Both the position numbers and the translations under genes were made by a program. From Glandiceps talaboti (taxonomy: Eukaryota > Hemichordata > Enteropneusta > Spengelidae), in NCBI RefSeq assembly GCF_964340395.1, contig NC_135552.1, positions 8,242,494 through 8,302,493 of the forward strand: 60,000 bases of DNA, read 5' to 3'. This document shows positions 21,232 to 43,389 of the stretch, piece after piece. Each line of letters begins with the position of its first letter. The first letter of the stretch is position 1. The notes under the pieces were generated by a model, which saw only the letters and a program-made list of their open reading frames with translations, did not search any database and was not told where the DNA came from.

Positions 21232-22119
21232 CAGATGGTATGACAACCATAACATAACAAACTACCACTGCACTGTATTCAGAGCTGATAAATTTTGTAT
21301 CAAAGATGTAGGCGTAGCCAGTGTAATTGACAGGTACAAATCGGACTCATCAGCCAATCAGGAGCCAGTAAAACGTCTTATAAATTTATACAATATTCTA
21401 TTACCAACTTTGTAAATGTGTCCGCTTGATCATGAAAAACCATAAATAATATTAACACGTCAATTATTTTACTTAAGAACTATTGCACGACTTCAATATC
21501 ATAATTTATATACTTGGGAGGCGACTTGTAGGCTTACAAGAAATTTGTACAAATATTCTTTAGCATAAAGCAAAATTCAGAATAGCATATTTTGAAGGGG
21601 CGAACATTCACGCTGAACAAACAATAGCTTAATGCAATATTTCAAATATCTCTAGCTGAAATCTTTAGTGCAAATTTTAGATGAACATAACAAAACGAAA
21701 ATTACGTTCTCAGTGAAATCTTCATACATGACATTGCCAAAAAAACTGCTTTTATCATTCCGCTTAATAGCATATGAGTTATGTACCAAGTCATGCAGAG
21801 ATCTAGCAGTGTAATGAATCTCCAAGCATCTACTGATATGTCGGCATTGCCAATGGTGTACTCACAACAACGGGATGGCGTCATGTGTGTCATTCGAGAC
21901 ACGTACAAGAAATAGCACTAAATTCAATTTGATAATTCCATTACTCGAGAGGTTTTTTACCCTGTGAGTAGTATATATGCTAATATGAATATGTGTATCC
22001 CTAATATGAATAATGAGTTATGAACATTCATTATTGCATATTCTCATTAGCAGGTACAACCGTACTTTGTACTATAAGGGAGCAATGAGGCCTTGAAACT
22101 GTATACAGCTCAATACCTT
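19687..22119. other. Intergenic DNA between convergent LNX and PLAT-PhoD genes
   Basis: No coding exon recognised. It holds a GGAT/GATT tract (19986-20058), a TGTTG tract (20201-20242), a C run (20541-20556) and a TTTA tract (21174-21231). The TTTA tract supplies AATAAA on the minus strand, as does sequence near 21010, so it could lie in the 3' UTR of the minus-strand gene. Confidence 0.4.
21174..21231. repeat. (TTTA)n microsatellite
   Basis: About 14 TTTA units. Confidence 0.97.
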
Positions 22120-31648
<9,529 letters not shown>

Positions 31649-32357
31649 TTTTACTGCTGCCTCGAATTGTCTGAACTATTACAGACCGTCTCATGTGGTT
31701 ATAAATGATGACGTGGCGGGGCTCGATATGAAATAATGATACTTAATACCCAGTAGACTGTCCTACATACAACGACTCATTTCAGTCCCATCTGTTCTAT
31801 AGATACGATGTTCCAATGTAGTAGATTATTATATTGTGTATGCCCAACTGCTACATATTTGACACATTCAGAATAAGCTCTGACATAATAAACACAAAAC
31901 TTTACCTGTGTAAATGATAAAGGTACAAACCGTATTGGCACATTAATAATTGAAATAACATGTTCAAACAATAACAATATGTTTCCCTTTATTTGTATAA
32001 CTCTTAGTCATAGCTTTAAATTTGAGGCCCGTAATACTTAATATCATAAGTCTGTGTATTTAGCATGATTGAATACACAAAGTCAATAAGACTGTGTTGT
32101 TACAACGCTCGGCGAATATTATATATATATCTCGTTTCCCGATGTGAAGTAAACATATATTTGATGATTGTTCTTTAACATTTACGGATATATTGGTTAT
32201 GTACCTGCAACTCTTACGGATACAGCAGCTCTGTATTAACATAGAACGTGTCTTGGAAACTGAAAACTTTAAACTTTTGTCATTGTATGTGAACTACGTT
32301 CAATGACGTGGTATGCTTAATTATGTTTTCAATGTATAATGAAGAGGTCATACTTAC

Positions 32358-32430
32358 AAAGATGTTGATACAATGATGGATAATCGAATAATATTGACAT
32401 ATTCGCTTACTGGCGTCAGAAGTCAGAGAT
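32358..32430 (-). other. Possible 5' UTR exon of the PLAT-PhoD gene
   Basis: A strong donor GTAAGTATG lies on the minus strand just below 32358, and the PLAT coding exon is preceded by plausible acceptors (TGTAATAG, or TTCAG near 31670). A short ATG frame starting at 32400 does not join the PLAT frame through either acceptor, so this would be untranslated or an upstream ORF. The exon's outer limit is a guess. Confidence 0.3.
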
Positions 32431-33237
32431 TGTTGTGTATGTGAGTCAACTGGTCAGATCAAAGGGGTATATCACCCCCCCGGGGGGGGGGGGTATTTGT
32501 AGTATATTATACTAATATATTGAAATTTGCAACGAAATTTTTTAAACAGGAAATAGACTAATTTGGAGTAGAAATAAATTACTGGTATAAAGCGGCCCCA
32601 GAATATGAATATTTGTTGAATTTGTTAATATTGTGATTCCTTACAATACGATCTCATGATGTTAAACTTCAAATAATAACACATTTGCTGCCGTGCAGAG
32701 AATGTATGTAGTATTTTATGGGGTCAAGAACTTGATAGAACTACGCTTAGCCACCCTATATGGCGATGCAATGGTCGTATCTAAAATATATCATGCATAA
32801 TCGTATATATGTCACCTGATCAAGGAAAGAATTTTGTCAGATGAAGGTACCTTTTCAGTTACACACACAAATTTTATATTTGCAAACGTGATCAATTCAA
32901 TTTATGACCCATCGTCACCTTTTAGGGACCGGTCAGTTTCTTCGGCCGGGGCGGGGGAGGGGGGTGTTCCGGTGGATTGGGAGAGGGGTCATCCTGTTTT
33001 TAAAATTAAAATAAACATTAACATTAAAATAAAAATCAACTTAAGCGTCCATGCATAACAATGAGAGATTTCTTTACAAATATATGTGGGCTTTGCGAAA
33101 AAGGTCTCACATTGTACTTGCAGATACTTAGCCACCAGGGTTTTATCTTTCAATCGTGATTTTTGGCAGAAACAGTAACCCCATGAGAGGTACTGGGGAG
33201 GAGGTGTCCCCCTCCCTCAATAACCACTTAAAATATG

Positions 33238-33489
<252 letters not shown>

Positions 33490-33748
33490 CATAATTTGTC
33501 AACTTTCATCTGTAGTAAGTAGAAACGGTGACCTTTGAAGTTAGTAAAGGTGACACGACGAGATCACAGAAACTAGGTTTTGTGACTGCAGTAACCAATA
33601 TAATAACAAGGATGTCTTCATGATATTTGTAGTTGGGATACATTAATTATCACTTTTTAGTAGGATATTCTAATCAGTACAATTACTGTAGTATCATTTT
33701 TTACATATCATATATGTGAAGTTGATGGTTGTAAAGTGCGTTATTCCT

Positions 33749-34182
33749 CTAATAGCAAAAGTAGAATTCTCCATCACTTTCCCAGCCAGTGGAGTATCCA
33801 ATGCGTTGAAGTGGAAATGGATTAGGATCAGTCCATTCCATAAATGCTGCATGGGCTTGTTTACCAACTTTGATAACACCATTGTTGTAGCTGATCCAAA
33901 ATTCTCGGAATTCAGTGGGCGAGAGGATGTTAGGTGTACTGACTTCTACTTTGTTAGCACCCTGTGGACTACCTCGTATGACCGATTGGGTATTATCCCA
34001 CCCGCCAATGACAATCTCGTTTACGTTAGGCGCCGTAAATCCTGATGTGGAAGAGAATGCAATGTGGACATCGTTGCTAGCCTTGACTTTGACTAGAAGT
34101 AGTGTAATCGGTATGTAGGCAAATACGTAATTGTACTGGTATGTAGTGCCAGTAAATGCTGGCCCAAAGTAACCGGGACAGT
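33749..34182 (-). CDS. Methyltransf_FA domain 5 (terminal exon)
   Basis: Begins (D)CPGYFGPAFTGTTYQYNY and ends GEFYFCY then TAG at 33751-33749. This is the most divergent copy: TSGFTAPNVNEIVIGGWDN, GSPQGANKVEV, PFPLQRIGYSTGW. The stop immediately follows the residue after the C-terminal Cys, so no linker or tail exists. Downstream to 33490 no coding sequence is seen. Confidence 0.9.
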
Positions 34183-37100
34183 CTGAAATGAATCAAGAAT
34201 CGCCAATCATTAATATTGCAATGTCACAAATGAAAGTTATCAAGCTTATCAGAAGTATCACCTTTAGATTCTAAAAATATATCTTCATTTGGTCATAGTT
34301 GAATTTAACTTTTCTTCCAAACACAAGTTTCAAAATTTTAACTGAAATATTCGACTGCACACTTCAGTCTTTGTCAACAGATTGACCCATTATTCAGTAC
34401 AAGTGACCCTGTGGACACGTGAGCCTAATAAAAAAAATGGTTAAATTCAATAATATGGTTTACCAACACAGATGAACTTCAATTTCATTTAGTCATGTTT
34501 CCAGTTTTTGCTCTACTTTGACACCGGTCAAGTAAACATTCATGCAAAAATCTATTTTGGAGCTACTAGTAAAACTGAAAACAATTACATCTTATGTACA
34601 TTATGTACATCTGAAAGAATATCATTCATAGCACACCAGATTTATACAAACTGCCTCCCGTATGGGCAAAAACCATAGATTTTTTGGGCTTACACAGATT
34701 GTTGGAATGCAAAATTCTGAACTATAGCTATTATGCATGATGTGCTCCTTATAAGGGAAAATTAATTAAATGAAACTATACGAAATTTGAAGCTAGCATA
34801 ATTAGCCTATTGCCTAATTTTGAAAAACCATTAATAAATGAAAATTAACCATTTAAGATCATTATAAGCAACATCAACAAGATTTAAAGGACACTCGTTC
34901 TTCTTTACCATCACTACATGTACTAATTTATCTGAAATCTAGCTTGCATTCGAAAGATATTTCCTAATTACCAAGAATTATTATTTGAGCAAATTACACA
35001 GTACAATTAAAAACTACATCAAAAGCTACATCAAACACACGTGATTCGTTATGTTTGATGTTTGTACCAAGTAATATAAAATTGCAAATGCCAATAACTC
35101 ATTAACAATAAAAGCCATACCAATAGGCTTGATAGGATATGAGTGCTTTGTACGGTTGATGTATGTACCAAATTATATGAAATTTGAAGTTTGAATTCTT
35201 AAGATAGGGCTTAATTACTGAAAATCATTAATTATGCAAATTACTCAATAACACTAAAAACTGTGCCAGCAGGCTTTACAGGATATGTGTGCTTTGTTAT
35301 GGCTAATGTATGTGTCAAATTAGATTCAATTTGTAGTGTGCATACTTAAGATATAGCTTTATTAATGAAAATCATTAATTATGCTAATTACACATTAAAA
35401 TCAAAAGCCATTTCGACAAACTTCGTACAACATGTGCACAATATTATGGTTGATATATGTAGCAAAGTATATGCTATTTGAATATTGGATTCTTAAGATA
35501 TACAATAACTACCGGAAAAAACCCATTAATTATGCAAATTACTCATTAAAACTAAATACTATGCAAATAGGCTTTATAGGACATGTGTGTGTATTATGAT
35601 TGATGTATGTACCAATGTTGCATAGTTTGAAGTGTGTATTCCTTATTGAAAATCATTATGCAAATTATTGGTTAAAGCTAAAGACTATGCCAACTAGCTT
35701 TTTAGGACATATGTGCTTTGTTAAGATTAACTCATAAATAGGTTTAGGGGAGGTCATATTTTACTTCAACTCATAGCATTTTGGGGGTATTTGGTATCCC
35801 ACTGCTGCTACATCGGTTAGGGTTAGTTTTACGGTTAGAGTTAAGTAGTTGGTGTTAGGGTTAGGGCTACGTACTGTAATATCACACCATGTCGGTCCTA
35901 TCACTGCTGACAACATTTGTAGTGAATTAATTGCCAGGTGTGATGTGAGGAGAGACGTCACAGTGGGTCTGACAGGAGTAAAAGGGAAAGATAATAGGGA
36001 TAATACAATGGCGATGTTGACCTCTTCCCTAACAATAATATTGGGAGTGTGCTCATCTAGCCTTTGGGACTTAATCTTCTGGCCTTCAGCTCACACAAAT
36101 TCAATCCAGTGGTAGTTGGGAAATAACCAATACCTTTAAATCTTGACAGTGGTGCGATTAAGTCCGTTAAACCATTGATTCTGAGACTAGTGTTCCTTTC
36201 CATGCGTAACAGCATTTAAACCATGTTTGTAATTTTTTTTACTAGGAGGGTGTTATGTTTTACAGAAGGGAAGTTGTTAAGGGAGGGTTTCTTGTGAGCA
36301 TAACGGAGTCGGGGAGGGTGATGTTTTAGGCAACAGCCTTGACCTGATTTCCCCCGGCCTTCCCCCTTTCAATTACTGAAGGCTCCCTTAATGGATTCTG
36401 ACTAAATGTACTTCGATATAAAAGTTATGTAAAATTGATATCGCTCAAGTTAAATTGGGGTTTTCTTACCGATAACAAGTCCATCAACGCAGAACTCGAA
36501 TTCTCCATTACTTCCATAACCAGTAGAGTATCCGAGGTTGTTAACGGGTAATGGATTGGGATCAGTCCATTCCATAAATGCCGTGTGGGCTTCTTTACCA
36601 ATCTTGATAACACCACTGTTGTACTCTATCCAAAATCCTCGGAATTCAGTGGGTGACAGGAAATTTGGGGTATTAGCTTGTACTTCATTAGTGCCCTGTT
36701 TACTTCGTCGTATGACTGATTGCGTATTTCCCCAGCCACCAATGACGATCTCATACAAGTTAGGCAAATCTTCTGGTCCGGCAGAGAGTGCAATGTGGAC
36801 ATCGTTGCTAGCCTTGACTTTGAAGTCAACTCGTGTAATAGGTGATAACGAAGCCAAATAATTGTACAGGTATGTGGTATCAGTCGGAAAATACATTAGG
36901 TCAGAACATTCTGTTAAGAAAGTTAAATGGTAAAAAAAGTATCGATAATTGTCAATAGTTGAGGGTCAATATGGATGACAAATTCATATAGTTATTTTTG
37001 GATTTTTCTATTCAACAACTCGAGTATGTTCTCCTACTTAAAAACAACCCCAGGTGAAACAACATAAACCAAGTCCTTGTTCGTTACTCAATAAATTGCA

Positions 37101-40100
37101 AAAAATCACAAATGTGTAAAATGTTTGTTAGTGTACGTACAATAACAAACTTTTTTTAGATATTTCCTAGCTTACTGCAATTTATTGAGTTACAAACATA
37201 GACTTGATATGCGTTGTTGTGCATTGTTTCTTTCATGGGGAATTGTATGAGTTGTTTTATGATTAAAAAATCCAAAATAAATATCAGTTTGTCATATATA
37301 TGGTGACTTTAAGATGCTTTACTTTAAAAAGCGACAAACACAACAACAACAACAACAACAAGAAGAAGAAGAAGAAGAAGAAGAAGAAGAAGAACAACAA
37401 CAACAACAACAACACACCATTCCTTGATCAAGTTGTAACACTATATCTTCTTATCTATAAACACAAATGGGTTAAACGATAGGAATTCATATTTGTATAA
37501 ATTCTTTAGTGAAAATCATTTACACATTTCAGTGGATATATAGCTAGCTATTATTCGTATGCTATCACTATACAGTACAGTACAGTACATTACCAGATTT
37601 AAACTAAGGTTAAAACCATAGATTTATGTTCCTGAACACAATGGTTGGACTACAAAATTCTGAACTACAGCTAGTATACATGTGTACTCCTTAATAAGAA
37701 AATTAATTATATGAAACTCGAAGCTTTCATACTTAACAAATTGCTTAATTATCGACAAGTTACATCAACAACCTTTAAGGAACACATGCACGTCTTTACC
37801 ATCAATGCATGTACTAAATTATTTTAGCATTTTGGGAGGACTTTGGCACCCCACTGCTGTTACATCGGTTAGGGCGAGGTTTGCAATTAGGGTTAAGTGG
37901 TTGATGTTAGGGTTAGGGTTACGTACTGTAATAACAGACCATGTCAGTCCTATCACTGCTGACAACCATGTAGTGAATTAATTGCCAGGTGTGATGTGAG
38001 GAGAGACGTCACAATGGGTCTGACAGGAGTAAAAGGGAAACACGTGAGAAAGATAATAGGGATAATATAATGGCGATGTTGACCTCTTTTCTAACAATAA
38101 TATTGGGAGTGTGCTCATCTAGCCTTTGGGACTTAATCTTCTGGCCTTCAGCTCACACAAATTCAATCCAGTGGTAGTAGTTGGGAAATAACCAATACCT
38201 TTACATATTGACAGTGGTGCGATTAAGTCCGTTAAAGCATCGATTATGGGACTAGTGTTCCTTTCCATGCGTAACAGCATTTAAACCAGGGGATGTTATG
38301 TTTTACAGAAGGGAAGTTATTAAGGGAGGGTTTCTTGTAAGCATAACGGAGTCGGGGAGGGTGATGTTTTAGGCAACAGCCTTGACATGATTCCCCCCGG
38401 CCTTCCCCCTTTCAATTACTGAAGGCTCCCTTAATGGATTCTGACTAAATGTACTTCGATATTTCAAAGTTATGTAACATTGATATCGCTCAAGTTAAAT
38501 TGAGGTTTTCTTACCTATAACAAGTCCATCAACGCAGAACTCGAATTCTCCATTACTTCCATAACCAGTAGAGTATCCGAGGTTGTTAACGGGTAATGGA
38601 TTGGGATCAGTCCATTCCATAAATGCCGTGTGGGCTTCTTTACCAATCTTGATAACACCACTGTTGTACTCTATCCAAAATCCTCGGAATTCAGTGGGTG
38701 ACAGGAAATTTGGGGTATTAGCTTGTACTTCATTAGTGCCCTGTTTACTTCGTCGTATGACTGATTGCGTATTTCCCCAGCCACCAATGACGATCTCATA
38801 CAAGTTAGGCAAATCTTCTGGTCCGGCAGAGAGTGCAATGTGGACATCGTTGCTAGCCTTGACTTTGAAGTCAACTCGTGTAATAGGTGATAACGAAGCC
38901 AAATAATTGTACAGGTATGTGGTATCAGTCGGAAAATACATTAGGTCAGAACATTCTGTTAAGAAAGTTAAATGGTAAAAAAAGTATCGATAATTGTCAA
39001 TAGTTGAGGGTCAATATGGATGACAAATTCATATAGTTATTTTGGATTTTTCTATTCAACAACTCGAGTATGTTCTCCTACTTAAAAACAACCCCAGGTG
39101 AAACAACATAAACCAAGTCCTTGTTCGTTACTCAATAAATTGCAAAAAATCACAAATGTGTAAAATGTTTGTTAGTGTACGTACAATAACAAACTTTTTT
39201 AGATATTTCCTAGCTTACTGCAATTTATTGAGTTACAAACATAGACTTGATATGCGTTGTTGTGCATTGTTTCTTTCATGGGGAATTGTATGAGTTGTTT
39301 TATGATTAAAAAATCCAAAATAAATATCAGTTTGTCATATATATGGTGACTTTAAGATGCTTTACTTTAAAAAGCGACAAACACAACAACAACAACAACA
39401 ACAACAAGAAGAAGAAGAAGAAGAACAACAACAACAACAACAACAACAACACACCATTCCTTGATCAAGTTGTAACACTATATCTTCTTATCTATAAACA
39501 CAAATGGGTTAAACGATAGGAATTCATATTTGTATAAATTCTTTAGTGAAAATCATTTACACATTTCAGTGGATATATAGCTAGCTATTATTCGTATGCT
39601 ATCACTATACAGTACAGTACAGTACATTACCAGATTTAAACTAAGGTTAAAACCATAGATTTATGTTCCTGAACACAATGGTTGGACTACAAAATTCTGA
39701 ACTACAGCTAGTATACATGTGTACTCCTTAATAAGAAAATTAATTATATGAAACTCGAAGCTTTCATACTTAACAAATTGCTTAATTATCGACAAGTTAC
39801 ATCAACAACCTTTAAGGAACACATGCACGTCTTTACCATCAATGCATGTACTAAATTATTTTAGCATTTTGGGAGGACTTTGGCACCCCACTGCTGTTAC
39901 ATCGGTTAGGGCGAGGTTTGCAATTAGGGTTAAGTGGTTGATGTTAGGGTTAGGGTTACGTACTGTAATAACAGACCATGTCAGTCCTATCACTGCTGAC
40001 AACCATGTAGTGAATTAATTGCCAGGTGTGATGTGAGGAGAGACGTCACAATGGGTCTGACAGGAGTAAAAGGGAAACACGTGAGAAAGATAATAGGGAT

Positions 40101-41424
40101 AATATAATGGCGATGTTGACCTCTTTTCTAACAATAATATTGGGAGTGTGCTCATCTAGCCTTTGGGACTTAATCTTCTGGCCTTCAGCTCACACAAATT
40201 CAATCCAGTGGTAGTAGTTGGGAAATAACCAATACCTTTACATATTGACAGTGGTGCGATTAAGTCCGTTAAAGCATCGATTATGGGACTAGTGTTCCTT
40301 TCCATGCGTAACAGCATTTAAACCAGGGGATGTTATGTTTTACAGAAGGGAAGTTATTAAGGGAGGGTTTCTTGTAAGCATAACGGAGTCGGGGAGGGTG
40401 ATGTTTTAGGCAACAGCCTTGACATGATTTCCCCCGGCCTTCCCCCTTTCAATTACTGAAGGCTCCCTTAATGGATTCTGACTAAATGTACTTCGATATT
40501 TCAAAGTTATGTAACATTGATATCGCTCAAGTTAAATTGAGGTTTTCTTACCTATAACAAGTCCATCAACGCAGAACTCGAATTCTCCATTACTTCCATA
40601 ACCAGTAGAGTATCCGAGGTTGTTAACGGGTAATGGATTGGGATCAGTCCATTCCATAAATGCCGTGTGGGCTTCTTTACCAATCTTGATAACACCACTG
40701 TTGTACTCTATCCAAAATCCTCGGAATTCAGTGGGTGACAGGAAATTTGGGGTATTAGCTTGTACTTCATTAGTGCCCTGTTTACTTCGTCGTATGACTG
40801 ATTGCGTATTTCCCCAGCCACCAATGACGATCTCATACAAGTTAGGCAAATCTTCTGGTCCGGCAGAGAGTGCAATGTGGACATCGTTGCTAGCCTTGAC
40901 TTTGAAGTCAACTCGTGTAATAGGTGATAACGAAGCCAAATAATTGTACAGGTATGTGGTATCAGTCGGAAAATACATTAGGTCAGAACATTCTGTTAAG
41001 AAAGTTAAATGGTAAAAAAAGTATCGATAATTGTCAATAGTTGAGGGTCAATATGGATGACAAATTCATATAGTTATTTTGGATTTTTCTATTCAACAAC
41101 TCTAGTATGTTCTCCTACTTAAAAACAACCCCAGGTGAAACAACATAAACCAAGTCCTTGTTCGTTACTCAATAAATTGCAAAAAATCACAAATGTGTAA
41201 AATGTTTGTTAGTGTACGTACAATAACAAACTTTTTAGATACTTCCTAGCTTACTGCAATTTATTGAGTTACAAACATAGACTTGATATGCGTTGTTGTG
41301 CATTGTTTCTTTCATGGGGAATTTTATGAGTTGCATTTGTTTTATGATTAAAAAATCCAAAATAAGTATCACTTTGTCATATATATGGTGACTTTAAGAT
41401 GCTTTACTTAAAACAGCGACAAAC

Positions 41425-41471
<47 letters not shown>

Positions 41472-43357
41472 AATAATAACACATCATTCCTTGAGAAAGT
41501 TGTAACACTATATCTTCTTATCTATAAACACAAATGGGTTATACGATAGGAATTCATATTTGTATAAATTCTTTAGTGAAAATCATTTATACACATTTCA
41601 GTAGATATATAGCTAGCTATTATTCGTATGCTATCATTGTACAGTACAGTACAGTACCAGATTTAAACAAAGGGTAAAACCATATATTTTTGTTCCTGCA
41701 CACAATTGTTGGAATACAAAATTCTGAACTGCAGCCAATTTACATGTGTACCCCTTATTTGGAAAATTAATCATATAAAACTCGAAAAATCGAAGCTTTC
41801 ATACTTAACAAATTGCCTAATTATCGACAAGTTACATCAACAACCTTTAAAGAATACATGCACGTCTTTACCATCAATGCATGTACTAAATTGTGTGAAA
41901 TTTAAATTTAAAATTCTTAAGATATTGCCTAATTATCAAAAAAATAATATTTATGCAAATCACACATCGCAATTAAAATCAACACAAAAGACTACACCAA
42001 ACACGCGTGATTTTTGTATGGCTGGTGTATGTATCAAATTATATGAAATTTAAAGTTTGCATTCTCAAGATAATTAACGGAATTCATTATTATGTATTAT
42101 TATCCTCACGGAAGGTAAAAATGCATCAGAAAGTAATATAATAAGATACATTATTTACCATGCAAGCAGACCTTGAAGTGTCCATCACTTCCCCAGCCAG
42201 TGGAGCATCCAATGTTGTTAACAGGTAAAGGGTTGGGATCAGTCCATTCCATAAATACTGTGCTGAATTGCCCAACTTTGATAACACCATTGTTGTAGGT
42301 TATCCAAAATCTTCGGAATTCAGAGGGTGATACGATGTTAGGGGTATAGGCTGCCACTTCATCAGTGCCCTGTTTACTACGCCTGATGACTGACTGAGTA
42401 TTATCCCATCCACCAATTACGATCTCATACAAGGCAGGAACATCTTGTGATTGGGCAGAGAGTGCAACATGGACATCGTTATTTGCTTGGACTGAGAAGT
42501 CGACTCTTGTCACAAGTGAAGATGAATGCAAATATCGGTAATGGTATGTCGTATCTGTAAACACTTGTGTTGGGTTGGCACACGCTGTAAAAATTCAAAC
42601 CAGACGTAAACTGTATGTTTTCCGTAAGGTCCTTCGATTAGTTCGTTCATGCATTATCATATTGTGAAATTCTTAGTATCACTTGAAAGCTCCTTCAATC
42701 ACTGTAGATGACACATGCACTTTGTTACCAGTGTATGTACAAAATTGTATAAAATTTGTAGCTTACATTAATTTAAAATATTGCTTAATGCAAATTACTC
42801 GTTAGATTTAAAAGTTACCTCAACAGCGTTGTAGGATATTTTTGTTTTTGTTATCATCAGAGTAATTATATATATGACTTTTTTTAGCTTTAGGCCAAAT
42901 AAAAAAGTTGTTTGGTTCCGGTTACCCGACACCACCTAGTTTAAATAAAATCGCGAAAATCGTGTGTGAAGTCTCACAAGAAATAGTGGATGCGAAAACT
43001 GGCAGCAATTTAAAAAGACAAAATAAAACTGTTCTTCCAATCTGTAATGGCTGTACATCTGATGAGAAGAAACCAATAACACAGAGACCATATGGAAAAC
43101 AATGGAAAACATAACTACCTGAACTAGACACTCACATATGAAAAAAAATTAAAATCAAATAAAAAATCTACCTACCCCACCTATTCTAAAATTGAATGTA
43201 ACCGGAACTACAATTTTTTACGGCTTACAGAAAATCATTAAAATGCAGAAATTACTCATATGGTTAAAACAGGCTTTACACAACATGAGCACTCTGTTAC
43301 TATCAATGTATGTACGAATTTGTATATAATTTGAAGCATGCAGCCAATTACAATTTT

Positions 43358-43389
<32 letters not shown>

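Larger units (their letters stand above)
35767..41896. repeat. Three tandem 2.04-kb units, each with one domain exon and one MITE
   Basis: Approximate units: 35767-37826, 37827-39862 and 39863-41896. Each starts at tagcattttggg with TTAGGG-like sequence, then an exon, a palindromic MITE, a CAA/AAG tract and an AGTACAGTAC stretch. Units 1 and 2 agree closely in the right half and units 2 and 3 in the left half. Unit 1's left end and unit 3's right end carry many substitutions and indels. Confidence 0.93.

Noticed and set aside
35813-39959. True telomere or chromosome end
   Set aside because: TTAGGG-like runs are short, degenerate and internal, with unique sequence on both sides.
36538-40943. 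Plus-strand 107-residue frames repeated three times
   Set aside because: They are antisense shadows of the triplicated Methyltransf_FA exons.
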